The notes beneath the pieces are model-generated. The model was not told the origin of the DNA and ran no database searches. It saw only the letters and a program-made list of their open reading frames with translations. Positions 51,701 through 60,264 of a stretch of DNA of 64,000 nucleotides are shown here, piece after piece. A program made the translations under genes and the position numbers. This DNA comes from a virus: the IMG/VR virus record IMGVR_UViG_3300030117_004164, positions 6,789 to 70,788 of that record. One strand, written 5' to 3'. How positions within the stretch are numbered: position 1 is the stretch's first letter; every line of letters starts with the position of its first letter.

Positions 51701-53595
51701 ATAGTATCAATATTAAATTCCACCATTAATGTTTTAGTTAATGGCGACCATGCTCTTCTAAACGCATTAGCATCTGTAAGAGTTTCTGCCGCACCGCTAA
51801 TTCCTGTTGTAAATGAACCAGCAGAAGTTAATTTATAGGCATCAATTGTAATTGTTTGTGTTCCAGCAGAAGTGCTTGGCGCACCTACCGCAGTTATTCT
51901 ATATACATATCTTCCTATTCTAATTGTCTCAAAACTGCTACTACTTTGTAATAATAATCTTAAATCTTGACCATCTTCTAATCCTGAAAATGTTAAAGTG
52001 GTAGAAGAAGTTGTTCCGGTGACAGTACCATAAATTAAAGCGTCATAGTTATTAGATATATTACCATTACTTAACATTTTATAAGACTCTATTCTGTCAT
52101 TAGATTTTATCTTTTTACCATAAATTCTTTTAGGGTCAATAATATCTAAATTCATAAATGTCCCTGTTTTAGTTACTGATTCAAACACTTCTAAATTAAT
52201 TACATGGGGAATAGCATTTACCTTTTGAGGCGAATCAGTATAATGTAAATATCTAATTGGGCCATTAAATTCATCATTAGTACCCATAGTGCTATGCTTC
52301 AAATCATTTTCATTTCTTCGTATATTTCTAAAACAATCATCCCAATCCGAAACATCCATAGTGTAATTACTATTGCCACTATATTGCTCTTGGGAAACCG
52401 CTGAACTATTTGGTTTATCAGCAGTTCTTAAATTATCTACCAAAGAAACATAAGTTTCATACTTACTATAATCCACTATTCGTTTACCATAATCTTGTTC
52501 AGTAACAAAACATCTTTGATAATGTTTTTCTGTTGTACCGTCACTTCTTGAAGAATGTAAAGTGTATTTTTTATTATGGTCCAATTGATTTGGTTTATCT
52601 AATCTATCATTGTAGAAAAAGAATAGTGGGCGAGCAATATAAGTAAAGGCATTATGCCTACCATATCTAGCATATCCAGCACCATCTGTATTATCTGTAT
52701 CTGCTGAATAAGCATAACCATTTCCTTCTAATCCATAAGCAACAGCAACTACACTTGTTTCAGATACAAGTGGTCCCTTATAAATAGCATATTTTGTTCC
52801 TTTAGGAATTTGCCCACTATATGCTGGAGAAAACTCAAAAGAGTCTCCCGTAGCATCTGAACTTGTAATTTCTGTAATTTTAGCAAAATGATGTTTTAAG
52901 TGGTCATCTGCAAAAATCATAACGAAATAATCCACTGTGTCAATTAGACTTCCCGATAAAAGTAATTGACTTCCATCTGCATCTACGTCCATTTCAATTC
53001 TATACCCTTCAGTTAATTCCCTATTTTCACCAAAACCGGAAGAAATCTGAGCGGCGGAACCTAATGAAGAACTAGGGAAATATCTATTTAAATGTGTAAA
53101 TTGGTTGGATTGAGAAACTCCGTACTCAGGGCCACCGTTTAATCCGGTTGAACCCCCATCATCTGCCGCGTTAGTCGGGGCAAATGGGTCATTTTCTGTA
53201 ATTTCATAGCATACAATTCTGTTTGCATTGGTGCTATTCCAAAAAGACTGTAATTGTAAATTATTTGTTGCAGTAGCAACACTAACAGATTCTAAGTAAA
53301 ATCTGTTATTAACTGTATCGAAATAATCAAACGTGCCTATGAATGTTCCACCAATATAAATTGCATCACCTTTAATGTATTTATTTGTTGGCGCACCAGC
53401 AGAACCATCATCAACAGTAATAAATGCTGAACCACTAGCAGCAGTACCATTAACAAAAATACCTGTATTTTCTAAATCATCACAAATAATCAGTGGATTA
53501 GTTGGGCAATCATAATATACATTTTCATTTGATGTTGAAGGGGTATCTCCAGGTTTTGACCCTTTACTCATAATAAATAAATCTGTATTTGGCAT
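45754..53595 (-). CDS. Giant tail/baseplate protein
   Basis: 2613 residues, 12 percent of the window. Beta-rich with a repeated module of the form GDxIYxxxGxxIGxV...IxL at about residues 75, 810, 1050, 1300, 1570 and 1730. A hub-like region near residue 745 (SGYAEFIEDYIEDGQYKYRI) and a second C-terminal one (YVKAGDIVTVELVNEGIPRQ) resemble gpD/gp27-type hub domains. Probably forms the tail tip or baseplate with receptor contacts. Named on length, position downstream of tape measure and repeat structure. Confidence 0.7.
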   Translation of the reverse strand: MPNTDLFIMSKGSKPGDTPSTSNENVYYDCPTNPLIICDDLENTGIFVNGTAASGSAFITVDDGSAGAPTNKYIKGDAIYIGGTFIGTFDYFDTVNNRFYLESVSVATATNNLQLQSFWNSTNANRIVCYEITENDPFAPTNAADDGGSTGLNGGPEYGVSQSNQFTHLNRYFPSSSLGSAAQISSGFGENRELTEGYRIEMDVDADGSQLLLSGSLIDTVDYFVMIFADDHLKHHFAKITEITSSDATGDSFEFSPAYSGQIPKGTKYAIYKGPLVSETSVVAVAYGLEGNGYAYSADTDNTDGAGYARYGRHNAFTYIARPLFFFYNDRLDKPNQLDHNKKYTLHSSRSDGTTEKHYQRCFVTEQDYGKRIVDYSKYETYVSLVDNLRTADKPNSSAVSQEQYSGNSNYTMDVSDWDDCFRNIRRNENDLKHSTMGTNDEFNGPIRYLHYTDSPQKVNAIPHVINLEVFESVTKTGTFMNLDIIDPKRIYGKKIKSNDRIESYKMLSNGNISNNYDALIYGTVTGTTSSTTLTFSGLEDGQDLRLLLQSSSSFETIRIGRYVYRITAVGAPSTSAGTQTITIDAYKLTSAGSFTTGISGAAETLTDANAFRRAWSPLTKTLMVEFNIDTIADYSGTSITAVNDSLVTLKVGNASISPSSSKLYKTQICLLGGPYNGKRFAVSYGDQKNSFVKLQSPRTQLYLDESSTTENYLAYYIGEYVLEKKVFSGYAEFIEDYIEDGQYKYRIKGRNEIGKLLGPIVNKNYKHSEDIIYSTVGPYLPSYDGTTVIVSATSDEAFNYSLETVSGTILEAGDYLWTTDGDLIGEVLSVDDTSHPQGVKLLDGMLTSTSSTTIRVSKPTTNGKIYSFSKAMSSSKYSPLTPTSLDSTAGKGLFFTAGNKIVDGVESSSLLTTSIYRDSSDNEIHRDAVGYPIKNPRAISTNILARKEGDSAFMGALEGSIGGTTYRATFDTPSSVPNFAVTSVSSDDGKGLITLAPISPIVLARADMDGRYTKPESLTDSGITFAADDTSILSYDAQQVLGTFANIPENEFIYNADGVTYGKVINKFKHSSGNQFIVLDRNPNEEGISTINAGDKIYTIANRKNHNISFLNTHGIDNGAVLQLMSQVISPAGNSIMFNHYIKDDNTSTNDYGNTTFLNRFGGYQFRVYDIHKNPAGSLYKAKRHSMDDISNRTESVDTYAEDTGNLLGFGRAYKTKPILITGTDMTIDTLKDNDEVNEKIKQIPPEMREALPLRGSNFEDYDKYIFANSSGITVDGALAKHANATITTDADATSKFSVGDFVYNANGELLGMIKTVSSTSIVLYDTIRAAVADGETLMEGQWGVNNQALIEVYPKFSLSGGSAHSNGIQGDWAFSESGGDHSGTVGQHIGWKTNAIKRAKDHWEILDPKTVKYYLFGQSDLYPDCANRKNNLLYGTRTITDYNLLLKSKGTQEISSEVPDKYKGSAFREVLKDDNYETQTIESSNKTLSELRRYNMMRLIEVTYDSHFNLLDPEIPPAEDSGSGSFKYTTYSVIEKVTGSSTDPYITAWDSATVLSVTGDFNNLANGDYIYAYNGTLIGRIHTSAGLNTPSSGKITLNADGEYNRDGERYLGPIYKVEMGIGGGGSKNFQSFTTMGNAGKQGAGSDTNRLLNLTQGKVFGRNGAVRQLGNFQKSQILAGEDIELPWKTLTIHNTNSGETIASSTSSHVTRAGSVNLKDIFRIGDGVFSDDDFLGRVDDVENDKLSLLEFDTSATNGETLRKYDSMFSSTIGKYHPSFMLRKMSEGQLSSHTFTNNEVNPWYYNRVVILSGYKTTPEPEKIDVAPGMNISVDKKIRNKNDGKKTSSFGDNSEHNCLYLESEYGFAHFDLEADAAFSTNKYKGSGAYFVFKPILHLGSGSSIAQTGSNCGRIMDEHFNQDIVSTKTNGTTNTSSFGGTIHVDSTADFASSGDAEVGGRTFTYTGKTSTTFTGCTGLSGIFPDDTLIIGGTKRNTLLISINNAHPAEVQSSSNSWEVNHWLDFVPNLTGYYLVSSRGVITDEITTATSLADSNVRVGVSSGPFSSAEVCPEDICYIISHTKKKDTLNSSGITHHILIDAPPGISSFDLDSTSFRVMRPAEVCTYPTTPKKFKLYNLSSKTTKMPFQAKMYSNIPNYAVIQRAELSASGGGAGAKISEPLTVSRLGEGSSNYGKYDFNEGVLSMYVIIDPDNRSDSNYLIPRDPTKLFGTDSQPLKDGDYEFVLTDGNETITRTLTFSSPRSSGFKDFTVTFNKDLPKMVGAVSMGTPFTIVTSKASNLQDVQTAKIGSTLTICSETEDILNDVLETNKFTYTRDTLEYPKYFAPNFQGVDVFSAADYLAKLKQKRLFVDLDTVVLEKKEDVNIRFTPVVISDTSTDINLISVKKTDSAFEFYNHVTVYGRGIKSTARDPKSIKKIGKKSLEEFDNALTTLSDVNEKAKELLQIHSSAEKTIQVETGITGLEYVKAGDIVTVELVNEGIPRQPFKVLEIYHSSLGKIRMNLGSYSKGMEHRIADLLAQNKLTTAFLRNDKFKGNTITNELLDTIKIKPLKLLIKKTTTTATGTFIGFTTPINIGTATMGFTGSASTTVTLLEKDL

Positions 53596-54374
53596 TATTC
53601 ATCAACCTCTTCAAATCTTAAGTATAATAAAGTATTTCTAAAATTAGGTAATAGTGTGTGCATAAAAGGAAAATCGCTTTGAGAATTTAATGATATTGCA
53701 AATTCGTGCATTTCCCCCATAAATTGTTTTCTAGTAATAGGATTCTTATTTTCGGCAGATTGCCCTACTCCTAAATAACAATCAGATTTTTCCATAGAAA
53801 ATGGCAAACTCGCTGTACTACTTTTACCACTATGAACAGTCGTAGCAATTAAAGAATTATTTAAGTATATAGACATAATACCATCTGATACACTTAAGGT
53901 TGCAGCAATATGATAAGGAGTCAATAAGTATAATGCTTCAGGATTAGTACTGTAAGCAGTTTCACCTTTAATTACTACCGCCGAAGTTAAAGTTTCCGTA
54001 GTGCCGTTTGCAGTAATAATTAATTTTATTTTGTATTCTGCTGGTTTATTTGCTGCATTAGCAGCATCATTTACTAAATATAGTTGTACATTAGTGCTAT
54101 AAAATATACACATCTCATGGTCTAATCTTGCTGTATGAGTCATGTAACTATAACTTTGATTATTAGAACTAGTAGAATACGGCATTGTTTTAGTAGAAGT
54201 TTTTATAGTCCCAGAAGAATTACCATTTACATCATATGGAGTAACAATTGCCTCAATAGTAAATGAACTTTTTAAATCCCATAAACCATATGTATTATCA
54301 TTTAATGTGCCTCCATCATCTGCAACATCAGGGATATTTTTATCATAATCTACCAAAACATATCCATTACACAT
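53595..54374 (-). CDS. Tail protein with LamG/concanavalin-like domain
   Basis: 259 residues from ATG 54374. The body matches a LamG-type sandwich: SSFTIEAIVTPYD, then GIMSIYLNNSLIATTVHSG, CYLGVGQSA and FMGEMHEFAISL. The ATG has no ribosome binding site. The frame stays open upstream to the previous gene's stop, where GAGGTGG precedes tandem ATT codons (54425-54420), so a start at ATT may add 16-17 residues (YQTYIGERNSLVFPV before the Met). Likely binds sugars or packs against the fibre. Confidence 0.7.
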   Translation of the reverse strand: MCNGYVLVDYDKNIPDVADDGGTLNDNTYGLWDLKSSFTIEAIVTPYDVNGNSSGTIKTSTKTMPYSTSSNNQSYSYMTHTARLDHEMCIFYSTNVQLYLVNDAANAANKPAEYKIKLIITANGTTETLTSAVVIKGETAYSTNPEALYLLTPYHIAATLSVSDGIMSIYLNNSLIATTVHSGKSSTASLPFSMEKSDCYLGVGQSAENKNPITRKQFMGEMHEFAISLNSQSDFPFMHTLLPNFRNTLLYLRFEEVDE

Positions 54375-54431
54375 GACAGGAAAAACTAAAGAGTTTCTTT
54401 CACCAATATATGTTTGATAAATAATACCACC

Positions 54432-55127
54432 TCAGAATGATACGTCTGCAATTTGGAAATCTAAAGAAAATTCCATATATGGTTGCCCTGCTTGCATTGT
54501 AGTAGAAAAGTTTCTTACAAAGCCTTTTAATGCAGTAGTTACTGTATCAGTTGCCGATGTAATTTTTTCAGGAAAAGTTCCAGGTTTATTTGCAAATAAG
54601 AATTGTTTATTATCCTTTGACCTTGCTTTGTATGTAAATGGAATTAGTGGGCAACTATCAACTAAAGTTGTTTCAGTGACTCCCGCATGATAATCCCAAT
54701 CCTCACCAACTCTTGACGGTATAAGAATCAATAAACGGTTTGGGTTTTGATTTGACTGAGCGAAAGAGGAATCAACATAAGAATGAATTAATTGTGACAC
54801 TTCATGTGCAGTTAAATATTTACTAACATCATTAGTGGTTTCGCTATCTTCAAAGTTCTTCACAATTGTTTGTTCAGTAATGATACCATTAATACTTAAT
54901 GTTTTATCTGTCATTCCTAAATCTAAAGCAGCAGTTCTAGATTCTCCATAAATAACACCTGAACCCGGAATAGCGTGAGAAACTACTTGTTTAGATGTGT
55001 TGATAGTAATTGTTTCACATTTTAACGCTATTCTATTAGAGGCCCAATTACCTCCTGTGGCACTTTTGTTATTTTTAGTTTGTAGTTCTAACCAAACGTA
55101 TTGATTATCTAATTCTGAAAAAGTCAT
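54432..55127 (-). CDS. Tail protein, distal-tail-like
   Basis: 231 residues. Between tape measure and baseplate genes, the usual place of the distal tail protein. MTFSELDNQYVWLELQTKNN and a C-terminal PYMEFSLDFQIADVSF suggest a beta barrel. Overlaps tape measure by ATGA. No direct sequence motif, so named by position. Confidence 0.55.
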   Translation of the reverse strand: MTFSELDNQYVWLELQTKNNKSATGGNWASNRIALKCETITINTSKQVVSHAIPGSGVIYGESRTAALDLGMTDKTLSINGIITEQTIVKNFEDSETTNDVSKYLTAHEVSQLIHSYVDSSFAQSNQNPNRLLILIPSRVGEDWDYHAGVTETTLVDSCPLIPFTYKARSKDNKQFLFANKPGTFPEKITSATDTVTTALKGFVRNFSTTMQAGQPYMEFSLDFQIADVSF

Positions 55128-57214
55128 TACATTCCCCTCGTTGATGATGCTGTTGTTCTATTTATTTCTTGGCTCACTAATCTTCCTACCTTTCTAGCAA
55201 TATCTCTAATTTCTTGGTCACTAGCACCTAAGCGACCATTTACATGAACATTGATTGTATTTCCTCCTTTAGAAGACATAATACTTTTGCTTTCAGTATT
55301 AGAATAAACTCTAGAACCTCCCGGCAAATTTACTAATTCTGGTCCTTTTTCACCAACTACGGCAAGACCTTGTTGTGGCATTGTACCACCTTCGGAAAAG
55401 AAAGGAATATAATTTCCTTCTTTACCTCTAAAGGCCCCAACTATTCTATCTCCTAATTTACCCATCGCTCCTCCTAACCAACTAGTTGCTTTATCCCAAT
55501 AAGCGATAACTAAGAATGTTATTCCTGCTACTAATAATGCAATACCAATTGGTATAGCACCTAATAGACCTGCAACATAAGATAATGTAGCAACAACAGA
55601 CCATCTAATTAAAGCGTAAGTCCACCACGCAGTTAGTACTTGTAATAGTAATATTCCTAATTTTGCAAAACCTTCTTGTTTAATATAAACAATTAGAGAA
55701 CTCATTAATCCTGTTATAAGAGCCACACCTATTGCTATACTTGCTAATGCTATTTGTAATAATACATGAGCAGATTCTACAAGGAATCCAGATAATCCTT
55801 CAATTATTCCTGTCATATCTCCAGTAAAAGCAGAATATATAACCTTCCATAATTGACCAGCCCAAGCAAGTAACGCTGCAAACAATTTACTCATTCTAAC
55901 TCCAATTCTTAACCCTTCTGCACCAATTGTTTTTAAGGCTTCATCGTAACCATCAAAATAGGTTATCATTGTCTTAACAAATGCTACGACAACAAATATT
56001 CCAAGTAAAGCCATAATGAAATAAGTCATCGCTAATTTAAGTTTTGTAAATACAAATAACATATTAGGAAGTATTTTTCTAAAACCTTCTCCTACCTTAT
56101 CCCATATTTTACCAGCATTTTTAAAGAATGAAAACGTGGGACCAATTGGTGTAAACATTGATAACCCTTTCCAAAACTTACCACTTTTTAAGAACCCAAA
56201 AGTATCTTTAAAGGAATTCATTACCCCTTCGTTATTTTTAGTAAATTCTGAAATCATTTCTGCTGATGTACCCATTCCTGCGTAACCTGCAACAAACTCT
56301 TGCCTTCCTGATAATTGCCCTTTAACCTCTTGCTTTTTTAAGTCACCAACTGCTTTAGTTCCATCTTTAACCTCTTGGTCATCTGCCGTAAAATACTCAG
56401 CAGGTTTGGCTATTATTTCTCTTTTTCCGAAAATTTTATTTCTAAGTTTATCTAAATTATTTAAACCCATCAATTCTATTTTAGCAATTTGTCTTTGTAG
56501 CATTTGTCTAATTCTTCCACCCTTAATTAGTTTTTCTTGTCTCTCTAACAATTCATCAGTAGCATTTATTTCTCTTTTTAATAAACCAAGAGCCACTTCT
56601 TCCTCAATATTTTTATCTAACATAAGTCGAAATGATGCGCTTTCGGCCTTTAATTTATCGTAGTTTCCTGCTTCTGCTTCTCTTAATGCTGGTGCTAATT
56701 TAGTAATTTCTTCTCTATACCTACTTTCAACTTCAGCATAGTTCTCCATAGCCTTTGTTGCTTTTTGGCTAATCTCAATTTTCTTTTCTTGACCGGTTTG
56801 ATAAATAGCAAATACGTCAATAACACCACGAACTGCATTTTGAATAGACCATAAACCTGTTCCAGACAATAATCTTGATGCTGCTGTCCAAACTTTACTT
56901 CCACTTGCTGCTTGAAAAAAAGTTTTATTCATGCCTTTTGTAACATGAGTAACTTCCATAATTTCTCTTCTAACATCCATTAAAGTATCAGAGAATCTTA
57001 AATTTTCTGCAACTATATCTTTTTGAAGTTCTAATGCTTCTGCATTGGCTTGATTTGCACTTTCTTGTACTCTTCTTGTTTTTTCAGCCTCTCTTCTTAT
57101 TTTTGCTTGTTCACCGGCAAGGTTGTTGATGGCATCTGTTACATCTGTTATTAATCTTTTTTGAACAGCAAGCGCGTCAATATATTTTTCAAAAGCCCTC
57201 AGTGTATCAGTCAA
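55127..57214 (-). CDS. Tape measure protein
   Basis: 695 residues. N-terminal long coiled coils (QAKIRREAEKTRRVQESANQ), a middle with several membrane-like hydrophobic helices (MTYFIMALLGIFVVVAF; IALASIAIGVALITGLM; IGIALLVAGITFLVIAYW), and the typical C-terminal GLAVVGEKGPELVNLPGG motif. Sets tail length and helps DNA enter the cell. At 695 residues a short siphovirus tail would be expected. Confidence 0.9.
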   Translation of the reverse strand: MTDTLRAFEKYIDALAVQKRLITDVTDAINNLAGEQAKIRREAEKTRRVQESANQANAEALELQKDIVAENLRFSDTLMDVRREIMEVTHVTKGMNKTFFQAASGSKVWTAASRLLSGTGLWSIQNAVRGVIDVFAIYQTGQEKKIEISQKATKAMENYAEVESRYREEITKLAPALREAEAGNYDKLKAESASFRLMLDKNIEEEVALGLLKREINATDELLERQEKLIKGGRIRQMLQRQIAKIELMGLNNLDKLRNKIFGKREIIAKPAEYFTADDQEVKDGTKAVGDLKKQEVKGQLSGRQEFVAGYAGMGTSAEMISEFTKNNEGVMNSFKDTFGFLKSGKFWKGLSMFTPIGPTFSFFKNAGKIWDKVGEGFRKILPNMLFVFTKLKLAMTYFIMALLGIFVVVAFVKTMITYFDGYDEALKTIGAEGLRIGVRMSKLFAALLAWAGQLWKVIYSAFTGDMTGIIEGLSGFLVESAHVLLQIALASIAIGVALITGLMSSLIVYIKQEGFAKLGILLLQVLTAWWTYALIRWSVVATLSYVAGLLGAIPIGIALLVAGITFLVIAYWDKATSWLGGAMGKLGDRIVGAFRGKEGNYIPFFSEGGTMPQQGLAVVGEKGPELVNLPGGSRVYSNTESKSIMSSKGGNTINVHVNGRLGASDQEIRDIARKVGRLVSQEINRTTASSTRGM

Positions 57215-57219
57215 TTAAA

Positions 57220-57438
57220 TCACCACTTTTTCTTTTGAGCATCTTTCATAGATTTATCCATTTCTTCGGCTTTTAATTGTTCAACTACACCATGAACTGT
57301 TAGTAAATCATTAACTAATTTTGCTGGCATTTTATATATTTCTAATGGGCTAATTGCTAAGGCTTTCGCTAGGCTATAAACCGCAACTAAGGAGGCATCC
57401 TGTGGGGTAAGTTTCCCACTTTTCATCGCCTTCCTCAA
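57220..57438 (-). CDS. Tail assembly chaperone, frameshift extension (gpT-like)
   Basis: 72 residues if read alone from the TTG at 57438; helical, ending DAQKKKW. It sits between the gpG-like gene and tape measure. In most siphoviruses such a gene is made as a fusion with the preceding gene by a -1 frameshift. A slippery site at 57444-57450 in the right frame supports that. Confidence 0.7.
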   Translation of the reverse strand: MRKAMKSGKLTPQDASLVAVYSLAKALAISPLEIYKMPAKLVNDLLTVHGVVEQLKAEEMDKSMKDAQKKKW

Positions 57439-57806
57439 TCTACGTTTTTTGCTTCATCCCCCTGTAATTCCGTAAACGGATTTGGGAGAATTTCTTTTAG
57501 TTGATTGCCCACAAAGGGCGTGAGTCGTAATAAATCGACAGCACTAAGCGAAGGCTCAGTTTTGTCGATAAAGTTGTCAACCATAAATTTGTACATAGCG
57601 TTCAAATCTAAATCCATTTCTTGCGTTTTGGCATTTAGTTTTAACACGCTAGTTGTGGCTTGTTCTACTTGTAGCCACGTTGGTTGTTTAATCCAAACTT
57701 TCAAATATTCTTCTGAGTCAGGCGATACTTTAACATAATGTAGTTCGCTCTCACTCCCAATAAATAAGGCATTTTTATCATTCACTATTTGCTTTTCTTC
57801 AAACAT
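57435..57806 (-). CDS. Tail assembly chaperone (gpG-like)
   Basis: 123 residues from ATG 57806 (GGTGGAAGTG upstream); an earlier in-frame codon is open but less likely. Acidic, with VKVWIKQPTWLQVEQAT and a C-terminal TPFVGNQLKEILPNPF. Overlaps the next gene by TTGA. Helps assemble the tail tube around the tape measure. Confidence 0.75.
   Translation of the reverse strand: MFEEKQIVNDKNALFIGSESELHYVKVSPDSEEYLKVWIKQPTWLQVEQATTSVLKLNAKTQEMDLDLNAMYKFMVDNFIDKTEPSLSAVDLLRLTPFVGNQLKEILPNPFTELQGDEAKNVD
57444..57450 (-). promoter_or_regulatory. Slippery heptamer A AAA AAC for -1 frameshift
   Basis: Read leftward: GCA AAA AAC GTA GAT TGA. A slip of -1 on A-AAA-AAC puts ribosomes into the frame CGT AGA TTG AGG, which is exactly the frame of the gpT-like gene. 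Such sites control the G to GT ratio in siphovirus tails. Confidence 0.75.
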
Positions 57807-57862
57807 TTCATCACTTCCACCTACCACTTTACATACACACATACTGTGGTGGAATTTTATGT

Positions 57863-57982
57863 TTATTCTACGGGTTCATCTTTTTTCTCCGTTTTCTTAT
57901 TAATTGGCTTGGGCTTTTTGGCTTTTTTAGCCTCGTCTAACCTATCTTGCATAACTTTTCTTTTATCAAATTTATCAGCCAT
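57863..57982 (-). CDS. Small basic protein before the tail tube chaperone
   Basis: 39 residues, MADKFDKRKVMQDRLDEAKK with a run of lysines and prolines. Located between tail tube and tail chaperone genes. Function unknown. GGGGTG ribosome binding site nearby. Confidence 0.5.
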   Translation of the reverse strand: MADKFDKRKVMQDRLDEAKKAKKPKPINKKTEKKDEPVE

Positions 57983-57988
57983 TTAAAA

Positions 57989-59650
57989 TCACCCCTGTAA
58001 TACCCAATGGGTAGTTACTTCGCATAAATGTAAATCTCTTGGCATAACAGTTGCTTCAACTGTAATTGGGCCTCTATCTTCAGGAATAGTAACATTTGAA
58101 TTGTTAATATGGTAGTTCTTAAATTGTAGTTTAATTTTTTCAGTATTACTCTTAGTAAATTCTAATTGAATTAACCCATTAGTACTACCATCAGTTACTA
58201 CACTTGTTGAAGTAGATTCAGTTTCATTAAACAACTCTTCAAATAACTTGTTATCAGTAATTAAAGCAGTAAATGATAGTTCGTAATTTCTTTGTGCAGG
58301 AATACCATATTTTAAATCTTTGGTTGAAATTCCAACAAATCGCTTATCTTGAATGTTGTTATTAATAGTTAAAGATAAACTTGTAATCTTTAAAAATTCT
58401 TGACCAAAGATACTAAATGAACCATCTGAGAAAAAGAAAGGTTCTAAAAATTCTGCTTCATCTGCGGCTTGTTCATAATTAAATAATTGTGAATTTTCCT
58501 GAATACCAGCACGAGCCTCATAACTTTCATTTGTTGCTAATTTGTGAACACCTGCGGTATTTAAATCCATAGTCATTTTCATTTCTTCATTTTCATTAGC
58601 AGTTATGGTCATTGTGTTTACGCGATTACCTCTAGCAATTCTTGTAAATGCGTGAGATTCAGTCCCAATACTAGTATCACCTGTTTTAAGTGAATTACTT
58701 GCTTCTAACTTACTAATACTTTGTTCTAAAGCAAAAGAAGGTAATAGACCTGTATTTCCTTCTGTAAATGTATATTTAATTGCATTTGTTAGGGCAGTAG
58801 CCGTAGTAGTGGTTCTATCTAGTAATTCTAATTGACTCACATCATTCAAAGGTTTTAGAATTGGAGGGGTAAATTCTGTACCACCTCTTCGTGTTTTGTA
58901 GAAAATTGGACCAGTTCCGATAAATTCAGCATCAGTAATATCAGCAGTTTCAGCACCACCAGCAGTAGTATCAAGATAGACTCTTCTGCTATCATCACCT
59001 GATGGGCTTGCTTCAGCATTAAATTCATCTGATACTGTTACCGCCTCAAAAGTAGCATTAATATTAGAACAATGCCCTAAAGCATAATAAAGGAAAGCAC
59101 CATGATGAGTGGCTAAATTAATATTTGCGCCTGATGCAGTTTTAATACCTTTGTATTGATGAGTAAAATTGCGTGTTCCGCCAAGATTAAGATTTAATTG
59201 TTTCATCTCAACATCAACGTTTGGAAAAGTAGCACTTTCGACTAGACCAAGCCAATTATCAGCATTTAACCTTTTAACTGTACCATCTTTAGTTCCAACA
59301 CAAGGTGCAGCATATCCTCTAATTACAGCAAAATCGCCATTTGCTAGAGTAACTTCATGACGAGGGGTAATTGTAAATTCATCAGAATCATTTGCAGTAA
59401 TAGTATGACTTGAAACTGGGGTTGTTGAACTAGCACCATCATATAAATCTAAAACACATCCGACATATAAATTATCTACTAATAAATATTCAGCAGCAAA
59501 ATCAGTATGAACTTTTAATTTAGTTCTAACATCACCACTATCATAACCTGCACCTGTTTGAGAATGCAAAATTTCAACGTATAAGTCTACTTCTGGTACT
59601 AACGTTAATGTTGCACCACTACCCAGAAAAATTTCTTCGTTTATTGCCAT
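57989..59650 (-). CDS. Major tail protein (tail tube)
   Basis: 553 residues. Beta-rich throughout, with tail-tube-like segments such as NRVNTMTITANENEEMKMTM and KYGIPAQRNYELSFTALITD; located directly upstream of the tail chaperones. Longer than most tubes (200-300), suggesting an added surface domain. Assigned by position and composition. Confidence 0.65.
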   Translation of the reverse strand: MAINEEIFLGSGATLTLVPEVDLYVEILHSQTGAGYDSGDVRTKLKVHTDFAAEYLLVDNLYVGCVLDLYDGASSTTPVSSHTITANDSDEFTITPRHEVTLANGDFAVIRGYAAPCVGTKDGTVKRLNADNWLGLVESATFPNVDVEMKQLNLNLGGTRNFTHQYKGIKTASGANINLATHHGAFLYYALGHCSNINATFEAVTVSDEFNAEASPSGDDSRRVYLDTTAGGAETADITDAEFIGTGPIFYKTRRGGTEFTPPILKPLNDVSQLELLDRTTTTATALTNAIKYTFTEGNTGLLPSFALEQSISKLEASNSLKTGDTSIGTESHAFTRIARGNRVNTMTITANENEEMKMTMDLNTAGVHKLATNESYEARAGIQENSQLFNYEQAADEAEFLEPFFFSDGSFSIFGQEFLKITSLSLTINNNIQDKRFVGISTKDLKYGIPAQRNYELSFTALITDNKLFEELFNETESTSTSVVTDGSTNGLIQLEFTKSNTEKIKLQFKNYHINNSNVTIPEDRGPITVEATVMPRDLHLCEVTTHWVLQG

Positions 59651-59678
59651 TTAAAATCACCTTTATTTTACGTACATA

Positions 59679-60260
59679 CTAAGGTATGGAAACCGCATAC
59701 TTTTTCATATCTGCGGTCAATTTGTACCCGAATAATCTTTTGTTTCTATTATTTGATTCTGTTCTATTTCCTACAAATAATTGATTCATCTTTAAAGATT
59801 TACCATCGGATAATGTAATTGTCGCCCCCTTACGGTTCTGTTCTAACCTATGTCGTATTACTTTATAGAGGTTTGCCAACCGACTACGGGCAAAGTTTGG
59901 GTCGGATGCGCCTCTTTCATCTTGAAGGGTTCTAACATCTATTGTCATGTTATAATTCTCATTACGAACATCCCAAGATATTGTTGGGTATTCAATAGTT
60001 TGACCACTTTCATAAATAATAATTAAATCACCTGAAGATAAATCATATCTCATGGCAGTATTTTTATTCATATTTCTAATATCTACAACTGTTGGTGTTC
60101 CAACTAATGTTGCCCAAGAACCGCCTAAAACAGTTTCTGCCGATTTAGCCCAACTATTTGTTGAAGAAAATGATGCGCCATTTATTTGACTCACTGTTAC
60201 AGAATTATCTGAATAACCAGAAGGGTCTAATAATGCAACTAAATATGTAGTTTCATCCAT
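59679..60260 (-). CDS. Tail completion / terminator-like protein
   Basis: 193 residues. N-terminal beta region (VVDIRNMNKNTAMRYDLSSG, then LIIIYESG), then DVRTLQDERGASDPNFARSR, a long helix, and a C-terminal strand pair. The position between neck proteins and tail tube suits a tail terminator. No specific motif. Confidence 0.5.
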   Translation of the reverse strand: MDETTYLVALLDPSGYSDNSVTVSQINGASFSSTNSWAKSAETVLGGSWATLVGTPTVVDIRNMNKNTAMRYDLSSGDLIIIYESGQTIEYPTISWDVRNENYNMTIDVRTLQDERGASDPNFARSRLANLYKVIRHRLEQNRKGATITLSDGKSLKMNQLFVGNRTESNNRNKRLFGYKLTADMKKYAVSIP

Positions 60261-60264
60261 AGTA

